From Aptenodytes patagonicus (lineage: Eukaryota > Chordata > Aves > Sphenisciformes > Spheniscidae), in contig NC_134949.1 in assembly GCF_965638725.1 (NCBI RefSeq), positions 78,646,017 through 78,710,016 on the forward strand: a stretch of DNA of 64,000 nt. The letters run 5' to 3'. Both the position numbers and the translations under genes were made by a program. Positions 1 through 14,103 of the stretch are shown one piece after another. How positions within the stretch are numbered: position 1 is the first letter of the stretch; each line of letters starts with the position of its first letter. The notes beneath the pieces were generated by a model that was not told the DNA's origin, searched no databases, and worked only from the letters and a program-made list of their open reading frames with translations.

Positions 1-3000
1 ATATACTAGATAGGGTTGAGGGAGGGAAAAGGTGTATAATGTGGTGCTCAGCTCAGGGACTCTGTGAGTGGTTTTGGTTTAGGTGGGGCAGAAATGTGTA
101 AAAATTAAACTGCAGTTTTTGGATATTCTGTCACATAAGACTGAGTCTTGTTTGAAGACTGTTAAAACTGTTAACCAGCTCCAGGAGGCTGTTTCTGAAT
201 GTCCTGGAGCTTTGGTTCCTTGGCTACAAAATTAGATGATTTATTTCTCCTTTTTCCTTCTTTCCGATACTTACACTATAACAGGGAATATTTTTTACTT
301 TGTGAATACGCTGGCATTGTTACAATGAGGCCCTGGCTGAAGCTGTGATTTCTACATGCCATTGTACTACAATATTGTCATAATTGCAGAGATGTATGGG
401 AGGTATGAGGGGGAATTTCCACATGGTCAGTATAGAAAGGAAACCTTTTTGGGAAAAAAGAAAAGGTACTGAAATGTGTGAGATGCTGAAGGCTGTGTGT
501 TAATTTCTTAAACAAAAACATCTTGTTCCACAGTCAGGCAGAGTTAATAACCAAAAGTGCAGTCCATCAAGCCTCTTAAATATTGACTCCTCAGATTGAT
601 TCTCTGTGCTCATTCATTTGAGCATTAGACTAGCTTGTTTAATATAGAAACCTCCCCCTGAAGGACTTAACATCTGATCATGGTATTAAAACTGGTTGCA
701 GCTAGGTAGAAATACATTTTTTTTAAAAGGAAGAAAAAAAAAAAAGAAGAGAGACATCCCTTGGCTTCTGTGAGCTAGAGACATGAGATCTAAAATCATA
801 ATAACTAGAAAAGGTAGAAAACTTCTGAACACTAGGTAAGGCCTCTGGTCTTCAGCTTGGCAATAGTGTACCCACTTCATCCTTGCTTACCAAAATTATC
901 TATCAGCCCTTCCAAATTTACTAGCACAGGAGATTAGCTGGTCTCCGCAAAAGGATATTTTACTGAACTTCCTTGACAACCTGACCCTTTCCGTATTTTG
1001 TCTCTGGTCCGTGACATAAATTCTTGTCTGTAAGGACCTTTTTTACTCTTTTCAGAACACTGCATGTCACTACAAGGTCAACTTTTTGCTCCCTCATGAG
1101 GAGATGATATGGGGGCTAGAGCTGTTAGGACTTTCTGTACAGCTAAGCTTTCTAAATCAGCAGCTTTCACTAGATTTTTCTCCAACTTCTTAATTTCTCA
1201 TCCTTAACAGGACAGCCAGGGATGATCAAACACTTCAAAAGTCACAACACCATTTTATAACATTAGCCAACATGCTATCCTGTAACGATGGTTTCAGCAC
1301 TATTCTTATTTTTTCTGAGCTGTATCTGCAGGTTATGGACATTTTTTATTTTAAATAGGATGCTATTCTAATGTGGATATACTGGTTAAAGTATGCCAGG
1401 GATGTCTGAATATGCTTTGAGCCCTCCTAAGGAACACAGAGCTTTTAAAGCTACTGGGAAAACAATTTCACAAATTTTCTGTAAGAAACAAGAACACTTC
1501 AGTAGTTCAGCCCGAAACAGAGATTTTGTGCGGGTTTGATAGAGGAAGCGCGGTCTGATGTGTGAACTCTCCCTCCTGCGTGGGCTGAGTGCCTGCTTCG
1601 GTCTGTGTCACCGGGGCCATGAAAGGGTGAACCCTGGTGAGCACCCAGCCCACCGGAGACGAAAGGGAGCACGAGATCGCCACTCCCATGAGGCCTTAGC
1701 ACTGACCTGAAAGGAAAAACACAGGTTTAGGTTAAAGGCTCTATTTTAACTAACATTAATGCTCAAGAAATATTGCAAGCTACCTCTTGCTTTTGGAAGT
1801 ACATAAGGTTTTGCACAATGGAGAGTTGGGGCATGTCTGTCGTGTCCTGTGCGATGTAACCCAGAGATGACAAGCTTTCATTGAGAGCAGGGTCAGGAGG
1901 GCTCCAGCTGATGCTGGGCTGGGAGAAAACTTTTCCCACTGCTTGTAAGCAGCAAGGAAACTCCTCCTCAACACCAGTGGGGATTACCAACCTCTTGCTT
2001 CCACCGACTCAGTGGATTATCTCATCACTCGCTCAACTGCTCACCTATCATTGTTCACACAAAAAGAAAAAAAAAAATCCTGTGACCACTGAGTTTAACC
2101 CGGTGTCAACTGAGACCACTGGCAGCTAAAACAGTTTATAGGCTCACAACCTGACTGAAGTAACGGGAATCTCAAAGCAGACTGGTTCCACTTCTGCTGC
2201 CGGCAGGGGAATTACTCCACGCTGCACACTAGGCTTGCGGAGAGCTTGCAAGACCCAAGGTAGCTCCTTTAAAGTGAGCTTGCGTCACTCTACACAGTGC
2301 TGCAGCTTACAGCATAAATACATAAAATATGTCATCTACCTGTCTTTTTTCCCCCTACCTAATTGAAAATTAGTTTGCTAATACTCACGTGTTTTAAAGT
2401 GCATTTGTTCTGCTTTGTTTGCCTAAGCTATATTCATGTTCTTTTCTAAGAAGATTACTAGAAGGAAAATAATTGAAAGTGCATAATTAAAAGAAAAGAT
2501 TGGGGAATACCTGTCGACAGAGGAAACCTGGTTAAGGGCTATGTTTATCTGGCCAGAAAAGAAAACACACTGTATAAGAACTTTGCACCCACTGGTACAA
2601 CAGTGTGGAAAGTTTGCATGAAATGCTTACCCAGATCAAGAAAGATTCAGAGAATTTCTTCTGAAAGCAAATAGATAGCCTAAAACATGTCTGGCATTTC
2701 CCCCAACAGGGACCTGTGAATATTCATGTGCATCAAGCTGCACATTACACAGCCTGTATCTGCCGGTGTTGCTAGTCTTCCTATGCTCTTCTGCATTTGA
2801 TTTCTCTCTTCTGTCTTCTACACTGTCCCAGTCATTTACTACAGCTCACTGTCAAGACAGTATGTGCTGTGATAACATCTACAGCCTTTGTTACTTTCTC
2901 CCATGGTTCTCCTTCTGCAGCGCTTATTCCTGTTCTTGCTCTTCAATAAAAAGTGTTTCTAGGATTTTCCTCTAGTCACTAAGTCATCTACTGCTTTATT

Positions 3001-4882
3001 TTATGCCTTATTGTCTTTGGATTTCATTGCTTTTATGTGACACAACTGAGTGAGTTCTGTTCTGGATCCATAATGGCGGTGTGCTGTCTGTGGTGTGTGA
3101 GGAACAGCACTGATCCCAAAGAGTTTGCTGGGGAATAAATGAAACAAGACAAAGAGCAGAGGTTTGACATGTGTGATCCCTCAAGGGTCAGAGATCAAGC
3201 TGGGATCAGAACGTGTTTTCTGACCTCTAGCCCAGGGTACCAAGTCAAGTCCCACACAGGCTCTGCTGTGTCCAAATTAACGTTTGCCTCTTAAGCATTA
3301 CCAGATTTAGTTTTGACATGTCTTCTTTCATAAATCCATTTAGAATATGTATTTTTTTCCAGACTAAGTTGTGTATTAGAGTCCATCTTGTTGCTCTAAT
3401 TGATGTTCTCTCCACAGCTAGAGATCAGATTTTACCTTTTTAACAGTCTCTAGGTCCTCACTCAACGTCATGTAGTAGGAATTTTTGTCACACAGTCAGA
3501 TTATTCCCTGGCTGTAAAAGCATTTCCACTTGGGCCTCTGCCAGAATCTCTGGTGAAATTTGTAGGGACCCAATGTTTTTCTTAATTTTTTGTTACTGGC
3601 CTGGTTTGTCCTAGTTCCTACTATCTCTTCCTAAAAAATAAAATTCAGTTTCCTTGACATCAGTTCCTCGTCTCCCCATGTGATCAGGAAAATAAAAAAT
3701 TAATTTACATATTCTGTTATCGCTGCCCCTGCTATCGCCAACTTGCTTCTACTTTCTCTGAGTTTCTACTGACTCTTTTCAGTTGAACTTTTTTATCTTA
3801 CGCACTGGAAATGCCATCTTACTACTTCTCAACGGTTGCAATGCAAGCTTCATTCTGTTCTTTGCTTCAGTTTTAAATGTAACGCTTTCCTCTCTGCTTT
3901 TCTGGGAATGCTTCCATCTGCCTCCTCTGTGGGATCTGGTATGTTATTCATCTCAAAGGCACATTTTTTTTTCTTTTTTTTTCTTTTTCCCCTTTGCTGT
4001 TGATTACTCTTTGCATTTCCTTGTTCCTCCAAGTTGGCCATGGTCTGCTCCCATCCACCACCACTGGACTACCCCCATTCATCACCATTTAGCAGTGGAA
4101 AAATAAATGGCAAACACAGTACTGTATCTCTTTGAATGCTTTTGCTTTTTTTTGGGGTATCGTGTTATCAGATATTTTCCAGAACTTGCCTTATTCTTGA
4201 AAATGTGCCTTGCCCAGATTCCCCATCCTTCCTGAACAAAGGCCTCTGTTGGTATTGAAGAGCTGCTCATTATGAATCTAATTGGACTGCATCTTGGACT
4301 GTCCTCACTTTCATATCTAACGGTGCCAGCTGTGCTTCTGGAAAGAGCCACGCTCCTCTCCTGTGATGGTTTGCTCTGCCCCCTTCTCAGGCAGTATCTA
4401 GAGAAGGTTTTCTCACTGGACATCTAGCACTATTTACATGTCTTCTCTTTTTCTTATTTGCAATAACACCTTTACCCAGGGAAGAAGTTTAGTGCCGTTG
4501 TCAGCTGGTTGTATTTTGTAGTAGGTCTGAAAATTTTAAAGAAGAAGAAACTGCCTGTTTCTTAAAGCTGGGCACCCTATCTATCCTCTCTAAATACCTG
4601 AGTCTATTTATCTAATATATCATAATATCTGGTTGCCAGTGAAATCTCTGCACTCTTTGTTGTTCGTCTCTCCATAGTGAAGCGTTTCTGTCCTACTGTG
4701 GTTAATTTGCAGCACAGTAAGAGAATTCAGATCTTTTGAATCTAAATCCGCAGATGACCAGTAGCCTGTAAAGCTCCTTAGCTTGCTGAAAAGGAGGTGC
4801 GTAAGTCTGGCAAATATCACAAAAGATAGTGATGTGTTAAAGAAAAATATCTATAGTCACATTTGCAAATGATTCTAAATAT

Positions 4883-4893
4883 GGGGGGGGGGG
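4883..4893 (+). repeat. Run of 11 G
   Basis: Pure G11 tract in AT-rich sequence, followed by ACCCAAG. Confidence 0.9.
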
Positions 4894-7800
4894 ACCCAAG
4901 TAATTAAAATAAAAAAGAACAGGATGTCATGAAAATAGGTTCTGACTGTCAGGTCCTTCTGGGGAAGGGAAAAACAGGCTGCGGCGGAAGGACCAGAAGC
5001 GTTTGAAAACTTGTCTGGACACTGAAGCAGTGTGGCTGTACAGGCAGTTTGCAGGAGCTATATATATAGTAGGTGGTCTCTGTGTTATACAGCGGTTTCA
5101 ATGCAAATGGAGTCAGACTGAACCTTGGTTTATTCCAGACTCTTGATTAGTTGTGTAAAAATTGGCAGATGTAGTTTTGTTATAGTGAGATCATAACATT
5201 ACTGATTTTGCAATTCTGCTGGAATGTAACAGGAGTTAAGGGCTTTTGTTGTCATGAAGCTAGGCTCCTTGCTGTTCTCAGATGTAGGATGGCTCTAATC
5301 TCATTAAAAAATCCGATTGCCTTAAACTGATTGTGGACATCCATTCCACTTTTTTTTTTTTTAATGTAAACTTGTTTTTTCATCAAAGCTTTTTTTTATC
5401 TTTTCTGTGACGATTAGCATGGTTTTTGAAGCCCAGCTACATCAGTTATTACTGAAGCTAAATCGTTCCCTGCCACCCACGCTCAAACACCCCTTCCCAG
5501 ATCCCTTAGGGATTTATTTCATCCAATTACCACAACTGCTGGGCAAAGCTAGCCTTTGAGACAGACTCACGGACTGGGGAGTGAATGCCTTCCCTTGAGT
5601 CCTTGAAGAGCTCTTGGAGCATCAAGACTGATAGCCCTGCCAGACGTTGTCTCGGTCCTGATTAGATCCTGCCTCGCTTTATCATCTTGTTTATAGTGAG
5701 ATTTTCCTTAGGAGGAAGAAGAAATCAAACAGCTGCTTTTCTATCAATTCTCATTTGGGAAAGGTAGTGCTGGATACAGATATTTTCAAAATTAAGGCCA
5801 GAAGATCTGCTTTCTGCTTTCAATTCCCAGCTCTGCTATTCATTCATCCTGAACTGAGGCAAATTACACATTCTGCTTTTTTTTCAACATTTTCAGTTGG
5901 GTTTCTGATATTATCTTTCTTCTGCTCTCTTTTTTATCTATTTAGATGCTGTCTTGAACAGTGTGCAGTCGGTCCCATTTTGCAGCGAAAGAGCTGAAGC
6001 ACTGATACCCCCGAACTCATGGCTTTTAAAGCGATTTCATTCCCAATACGACTGAGAGGTGTTTCATAAAGTGTCAAGGCACCCGGTACCTCTTGTAACC
6101 AGGGGAATGTGTTGAAGGTCACACGCACTGGTCTGTGCCTAAGCAAGGAAGATGATGGCTCTCAATAGCTGTTCCCTGGTACCTGAGATGGTGGGCTCCC
6201 TCCCACCAGAAGCAGAATAGGTGTTGGGTAGCTTCTTCTAAATGGGAGCTGAAAAATGACACTGTGTGAATTGTATAGAAAGACGTATTCCCAAAGTCTA
6301 ATACTTCAATTCAAAATTACCTTGAAGGCAGCATGATGAATTGCTAGCAGAATTTAATCTTTAATGAGTTCCTTCTCTGACTTCATAAAGCCCAATGTGG
6401 CTTAATACTTATCAGCATCTTTGGTTAAAACACAGCATCCCTTTGGATGAAATTAATGTTCAGACTAAGGAGATCATTTTTGGACTCTCAGGGGAAAAGA
6501 AAAGCAAAGAAGAATGGAGATTTTTTTTTTTTTGCATTATAAGTGTAAAATAATATATTAAACAAATTCTTCTTAGAACAATAATTTTTTGCAGTGCACC
6601 CTCTCTCTCCTTCACGATGGTTCACATCGTCCCACAACTACCACATTTTTTTTAATGATTCTTACATTTTCTGTTCATGCTGTTGTTATTGATAGATTAT
6701 CATTATTACTTGAAGTCAAATGAAGATGACATACTGACCTGCTAGATTTGAAACTATTTTTTTATCTTTTTCATTCTTTTAATTTCTAGAGTTTGTAGAA
6801 AGGACTTGTGTTTGTGCAAAAAAAAAGTTTACCAGCAAATATCCAGGCAACAGAGTGGTTCCCAAAATATTACTTCTATAAATGCTAATCAGCCATTTTG
6901 AAAGCTCTCTGTGAGAAGTAATACCCAGTGACTTAAGTAATCAGTCATACAGCATGAATTGTGAATAGCTGACGGAGAACGTGCTACACCATCGTAGTGG
7001 TTGGTAACACTCAGTGAGTGGTCTGTGTGTGGAAATATCTGACCTCAGGCTCCTTTGAATAACAAAGATATTCCCGAAGGTTTGACGTCCATTTCTGGGA
7101 TAGCACATGGACTGGAGGAAGGACTAAACCTGATAATTAATTATTTAATTGAGTATTTCACTCATGTGCTGGCATTCCCAAGTGATAGCTGGACAACATG
7201 CTGTTGTGGCCCTGCACGCGCTTAACTGGCAGCGCACCTGTAGTTTTACAGAAATGAATGGGACATGTTCATGGGCATCTTCATGAGACTGAGGATTTGG
7301 GAGCTGCCAGTGTCATTCCTGTTCAGATGCCCCAGTGGCATTTTGATCAAACTTTGAAAGGTTGGGGTGCCTCTGTGGGATTTCGTATTGCTTCTGATAA
7401 TCTCAGTAGGTTGATAACTTTGGCTCACAGAGCAGAGATTCAGTTTTGAAGGCGCTTATTTTTTAGGACCAGTTTACTATTTAATTTTGATGCAAGGATA
7501 TGAGATGAAAGGCAACCTTGAAAAAATTCATTTGAAATCAACGTTACATCCTTTTAAACCAGACTCAAAGATAAGTCGCAATGCTCTATGCGCTACGTAT
7601 TATGCTTAGCAGCCTAGTACTTAGCGTGTCAGTGCAATTGTGGGTAGAAATAATTTGTCATAGAGACAAAAGAAGATTTTTTAAAAAGGTTTTCTGCTTG
7701 CAGTATGTTCAGGAGCTTATATTATATTCATAAGATGCCACTTTCATTAGAGTACCTGGTCTGCAACATGTTTTTCATTACGCTTAATGGAAAAATATGA

Positions 7801-9690
7801 TGGAAGGAGGGAGAATAGTAAAACTAACATGTTTTCAGTAAGTTTTGTAATTAAATTGTCCTCTATCCCTGTCTTTGTGATGAGGAAATTTTGCTAAAAT
7901 ACTTTTGCCCCCAATTAAATATTAGAATGTGCACTATTTTTTTCATTATAACTTTCTTTCTTATAAAGATGAAGAATATGTGTTTTTTTGATGGAAAAGG
8001 AAACCACTTCTGAAGTCCAGTCCTTTGCTCTTTTAATTCTATTAAACTTTGACTCCTAGGGCATGGATGGCATCCTGACTGTTGCTGATGTGCCACAAGG
8101 TGCAGTGGCAATCTGCGTGATGTCAAATTAAAACCTTTTAGCCATTCATGCTTTGCAGGGCCAGCAGTTTCAGACTAACTCGTATTTATCAGTCTGATGC
8201 CAATTTGGATGTCGGCAGGGATAATTTTGGCTGATTAGTAGTTCTTTTGATAACTTTTGATGGATGTTAGTCTAATGTTTTATAGTAACAAGTTCTTGAG
8301 GAAAGTAATATTTTAGACAGGAAAGAAGAACAAGAGTGTGTACGCACATAAGAAAAAGGGAGAGAGTGCTTGTTTATGTGAACGTGTTTTATAAGCAAGT
8401 AAAGAAAAAAGGATTAATTATTCTGCACATCATTTCTCACTCTAAGACAATCTTTTTTTCAGTCTGGTTCCCAAGCCACCTTTAACAAAAGCAGCTGGTA
8501 GAAGCAGACTGGATAGGTAGATCTTATTTGTACAAATATTTCTCTGTGTGAATGACTCAGTCTCAGTTTTCCACTCTAATTCTCATTAGTTTTGTAAGAA
8601 TGATGGTCGTTTCAAGTGTTTCATTAGTAGCTGTGTCACTCCGCTACCAGCCACCCAGCTGCTGGTATTGTGAGCGCCTATCTCATTACTAGACATCTGC
8701 AGAAAAGCAGAGTGTACATGTGCAGTGGAGCCCATGAAAAGGGAAATCATGGAGCTCATGTGTTTGTGCCTCGCTCGGCACCTTCTGCACCAGCTCCATG
8801 GAGCAGCCCGTCCATCCAGGCAGGTAGGGAAAACCCCCACCAGTATCTTCTCAAACCTAGCTTGCAGAGAAAGCAGCGGTAGTGGTGTGCAGATTTTTAC
8901 AAGGTGACAAACTCAGTGCACCATAACCACAATTTTTAAAGGCATTTCATGAAATGTGATAATATTTCCTATTTGGAAGCCTAAATGAGCAAATGACTCT
9001 TTGTTATCCACTGACAGAAGGAGTAAATGTTGTCGGTGAATTGATTTACAGGGATTACTAATAGCTTTTAGATATGCTGCTCTGATGTCAAAGACCTCAA
9101 AAAAACCCATTGACACCACCCCTTAAATCGAACTCGCTGGAGTCCTGCAGTTGATCAAATGACAGCATATACTTTTAAATGTTCAGCATTGCACCACAAA
9201 GGAGCCCAGATTCTGTTAAGCGCCTGCAAAGCATGTGATGAAGATGGATAGGACAGTTTGGCATAGAAGAAGCAGCTTTTAGGAGCCATCTGTGTTTTTA
9301 CTGATGAGAATGAATTTTAAGTAATGAAAACTTCAGTGATGAATGTTGTGCATATTGCAGCAACTACACAGTGTGATTAGATTTTATGTAGTAACTTAAG
9401 AAAGAGAGGTGGGAAATCCTGCAAGGAACATCTGCCTTATTTTGAGCTGCAGTTGAGTATTGGTTTGGGTTTTTTTAATCCCCAGTCCTGAATTGATATA
9501 TCCTGTTAGAAAATTTCAGAGAAATTTTGCAGACCTTATTTAAAGAGCAAATGTGCTTGAAGATGTGGAGTGGTCATATCCTTGCCAGAAGTGAACTGAT
9601 CTCTGTCAATTAAGGTCAGAGTTGGTAATCATGTCCCCGAGATCTAAAGACCTGGACATCTTTTTCCAGTGCAGCTTACCAAAGCTTGTT

Positions 9691-9715
9691 AAAAAAAAAT
9701 AAAAATAAAAAAAAT
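9691..9715 (+). repeat. A-rich simple sequence
   Basis: Runs of A broken by single T residues. Low complexity only. Confidence 0.85.
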
Positions 9716-10501
9716 TGTGGACAAAGAAAATCCTGATGGTGATTAGTGATCCCTCTGTATATCAATAACTCTTCTGGGATGCTTGGAGGAAAACATCAGA
9801 AACAATTTGGGTTACATACTCTTTATTTTCTGTGAAGGGGATGATGTTGTGATGGAATAGCCCATGTATTGGGGATTCTAGTATTTCAAATAGATTTGGC
9901 TTCTCTTTCCTGAAAACACACAGTTTGTGGAAATATCTTCCAGGTGCTGGTCAACTAGTGTCCAGACCCTGGCAGCCTCCACAGGTGGGATCTCAGCTAG
10001 GTTAGATACCCCCAGTATTTTATACCCATGAACTACTCAGCTTCCCATTACAGCCAAGGATAGAAAGGAGGCTTCTGCAGTAAATGCACTGGTACACCCC
10101 AGCCTGCAACCACTGATTTCTCTGCATTAACTGTCAAAAGAGTGTAGGTACAGATGTTAATGCTAGACAAGAATCCCACCTTGCCTCCTTACCCCCAGCG
10201 TGGGAGTCCTCTGGCTGCCTTTATCTCCCTGGAAATGAAAAAGGACATTCTTTAATTCCTTTTTTAACCTGGATGTTATTTTACAGGAGAGATTACCTCG
10301 AAACTATTTCCCCTCCCCATTCCCACCATCACCACGTTTTTTAATCTCATCTATGATGGCACAACACTGTAGAAATAGTAGCAGAAGTCCCTGTAACTCA
10401 TTTCCACTTGTACGTGCCATGTTATTTTGGTTCCTGATGATATGACCCCGATACACCGTTTCCATGCTCTGTGTAACCTTCTGTAATCTATTGCTTTACA
10501 T

Positions 10502-10518
10502 AAAAAAAAAAAAAAAAA
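10502..10518 (+). repeat. Poly(A), 17 bases
   Basis: Seventeen A residues interrupt AT-rich unique sequence. No retrotransposed gene or SINE body is recognisable upstream. Confidence 0.9.
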
Positions 10519-12071
10519 GAAAGAACAACTGGTCTGTTCAGCGTGTTTCAAGATAACTGCAGCTTATCTGAATGTGAAGCAGAAAAGGGCAAAATAAATG
10601 CAACTTGCAACCTTGAGCACCTAGAAAATGCTGGATGTTTAAAAATTGGGAGATTAAAAATAAATATTAAGGACTCTTGATTCTTCCTCTGAGCTTTTGA
10701 GCATTTGCATTATCCTAATTTTTCTTTTGGGGAAATATTAGATGCTTATTTTTTTTCAAGTGAATGTCAAGATTCCCTTGAAATAATGCAAGTCTAAGAG
10801 ATGGCATTTAGAAAAGGCATCATATTACTGAACGAGCTACGTGAGGGTGCAAGTTTACTCTGTCTCACAACAGCTGTCTGGGACCCAGCCCCTTTTCTCA
10901 TAGCTCTGTTGCATTTAGTTTCTTCTGAGGTGCTGACCACCATCATAGCGGCCAGGAGTTACATCCATTTTCATGGCAACTGGGTATCCTGAGTGTCTTA
11001 ATTGTCAGTATGCAAGGATATATGTAATACGTGCAGCAAATTCCCAGTAACGATATGACCCTTTTAATGCATTGACATTATCTTAGTCTTTCTGCTGTTT
11101 GAATTTTCCTGCAGCTGCTGTTTTCTGCCACACTGAGTTGACGTGATCCTTCACAAGAGACCTTTTCTGAAAGAAGAAAGAGAGAAATAAGGCTAGAAGA
11201 GGGAGGAAGGTTGGCAAAAGTTGCTTTTATTTTCCTTCTTTTCTTAGCTGTAAATAACAAGGGAAGATGTGTGGAGAGAAAAAAATCGATAAGTTAAGTG
11301 AAAATGAATGTGCTTGCATAGGGACTTGGTCACCAATATCTAAAATCCAGCACTTCCTCAACAAGGCTTACAAATTATTAGTATTTTGCAGGGAGATTAT
11401 AACACATCGTTAAAGACGATAGGTTATTTTTCAGAACTCAGTTAAGTTTAAACTGCATCCTTGGAGTCCAAGAATGACCTTTTAGTGAGCTTGGGACAGA
11501 CAGCAGCATCTGAAATGTGGATCAGCGCAAGATCGCTGAGCAATGATGCTTCTCATGGAGGGGTAGCGGATCATAAGCGGGGGCACTTAGAGTTTCATGT
11601 TGTTCAACTTTGAAATGGTTTTCAATATGCTTATTATCTGGCTTATTCTTCAAAAAGAAAGAAATTGAAAAAGGCTTCTGTTATAAAATTGTATGAAATT
11701 GTTCTTCAGAGACTGAATATGTACACAAGCTCACGACTGTTAAGGTAGATATTTGATCTGAAGGAACCTGTACAGCTAGTTCTAAATGGTGCACAGAACT
11801 CTTTCCAAACTTTGTTTTAATTAAATAGTGTTTACATTTCTAGCATCCATTTTATTAGTTTTTCTCCTACTAATCACTTAACAGTGATATTTCCCTTCAG
11901 TAAATATTTCAGCAGATATGCTTCTTAATTGGCAAACTCCCTTTGCACAGCTATTAGAAATAAATAAAATCTTTAGATATGTTGGTTTTGTGTAACTAAC
12001 ACTTCACAGCTCCCATGCTTACTTAAATGCTTAAACCCTTACTCTACACCCTTCTACATTACTGCTGGCAA

Positions 12072-12087
12072 TTCTCACGTGTGAGAA
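12072..12087. repeat. Inverted repeat containing an E-box
   Basis: TTCTCAC, spacer GT, then GTGAGAA. The centre contains CACGTG, the E-box bound by many bHLH-zip factors. Whether it is used cannot be told from sequence. Confidence 0.7.
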
Positions 12088-13941
12088 AACTGGAGCTGCC
12101 TTAGACACCGGAGGCAGCTTACAACGGCAGCCCATGTTGCAGCGCAGGCTGGAGTGTGTACAGCTGACTGGTCCCACTTTCACTAGTGAATAATTAAGAT
12201 TATAGATCCTAGCCATATGAGGGAGGTGTAGAGCATTCTTGATTTCTGACTTGTTACTGGCACTCAAGATGTTTAACACCTCGTAGCATCAAGCTCCTTC
12301 TAGGGAAAGCTGGGGTAGCAGCCTCTGTCCATGCTGTTCTGATAAGCCATATTTTCATACGTCTAAATAATATCAGTGTTTTGTGGTTGACTGAATTCCA
12401 TCTAATTTCCGTCGTTGTAGCTGTTGGCTTGCTCACCACAGTAGTTCTGTTGTAGAATTATTTTACAGGATGACAGGGAAATTTATGAGATGGCACGGAA
12501 AGAGAATTACCTTCTTCTAGTATTTTGTTATACAAATATGATTCACTAGGATTTGGACTTAAAGGGATTTTCAGTAATTCTTTTTCTATTTCTGCCTTTA
12601 TGAATGGCTAAGTTTTTGGCTGTTACAAGTTGCCAGATCTGTGGGGAAGACAATGAAATACTATCAAGTCTGATAGAAGAAACTATCCCTAACAATTCAG
12701 GAAGGAAGAATAGAATAGGGAAAATTACGCTCTATAGAGTAAGACCAGAGCAAGGATACTACAGTTCTTCAAGCTTTTGAAGTTTTTATACTGAATTTTA
12801 AGAAAAAGGGCATGGTTGGGAAGATGGACCTCCTTACCCATGTATTATTAGGATGTTTTGAACTGAAAGCATTGCATTGTAAAACCTTGTCTTTATTTTG
12901 TAACTTGTGGTTTTAAATTGGAAGTGATTGATGTGAATACTAAGTTGTGAAAATAAAAAGTCCTCACAGCCTCATTTTTGGAGCTGACACTATACACTGT
13001 CTGAGGCTTTGTCCCTAGAGCTTTAGGGCAGCACCTTGACATTTTCAAAGAGGCATCAGTACTGTGAATACATTTTCCCTACGTGAACTCTGCATCTATA
13101 AGCAACTCTGTGTGCAGACCATTTGGCTAGCTGTTGAACTATATCTTGTTTGTACCAAATAATTGTGCTTATAATTAGGAGGCATAAATTTAGATGCCCT
13201 TTGAAAAATGTGTTCTTCAATATCAAAGCAATGCAACAAATGGATCCTTTTTTGTTGTTGCCGAAATGAGCCTGGATCTGCTGTTTAACTTGCTTATATA
13301 ATGACATTTTTCAGTATGTTTCTTCCACACGATCCGAAGATCCTAAAGCCTGTATATATTGCACTTGAATATCTTGCATCAAACGGATGTGATATATGCT
13401 GATTCGCTGCAACGCTACATAAAAATAAGGACAGGAAGCAAAGGTAACTTTCAAAACTGAAATTGTATGAAGTGATTCCCAATGGGCAGCAGAGGGAGGA
13501 GCTAGTCAAATTACAGGCAAAGCAGAAAGCTGGATGGTCCTGTTTTAGAAAGATTGCCAAGGCATCTTCAACAACCGCAAGAGTACAGGATCTTGATTTT
13601 TCTGTCTCATCCGAAAAACGATACCCCTATCACCAGTGCCTCCACCAGAAGGATTTTTGTTCTTTTGTTTAGTGATCACTGGTCTAAGGCCAGGAATTAG
13701 AAATGTTGACTGTTTCTGAAAGCTTTCATATGGGTCTCTTGAATATAAACTGTTTTGCATTATTTATACTTGCATCCACCTGACTTCAGCATCTGGTTTC
13801 TCATGGGCTGCTGGAGTTAGAGATTAATCCTGCATGTTTTTCTGGGGGCTGGTGCTCCTTGTGTTTTTGTAAGGAACAAAGCCTTAATTTTCTAGACTTG
13901 GGAAATCCTAAATCCTAAAAGTTTCATAGCAGAGTGATTAG

Positions 13942-14103
13942 AAAGGCCTAATATAATTAGAATTACATTTTTAAGGCCTAATATTTTTTAGGATGCCAGA
14001 GCTAGAATATAATTGGCTGTTTCATTTTTTTTCTGAAGTGGTGATTCAATTTAACTTTACTTTTTAATAGATCTGAGGTTTCCTCAGATATTAGGCCTTT
14101 AAA
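13942..14103. repeat. Direct and inverted copies of AAGGCCTAATAT
   Basis: AAGGCCTAATAT occurs at 13943-13954 and 13973-13984, and its reverse complement ATATTAGGCCTT lies at 14088-14099. The outer pair brackets about 130-160 bp, like the ends of a very small inverted-repeat element. Inside, just next to the right copy, is a perfect 8-bp inverted repeat (ATCTGAGG / CCTCAGAT, 14071-14089). No transposase or target duplication is visible. Confidence 0.6.
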
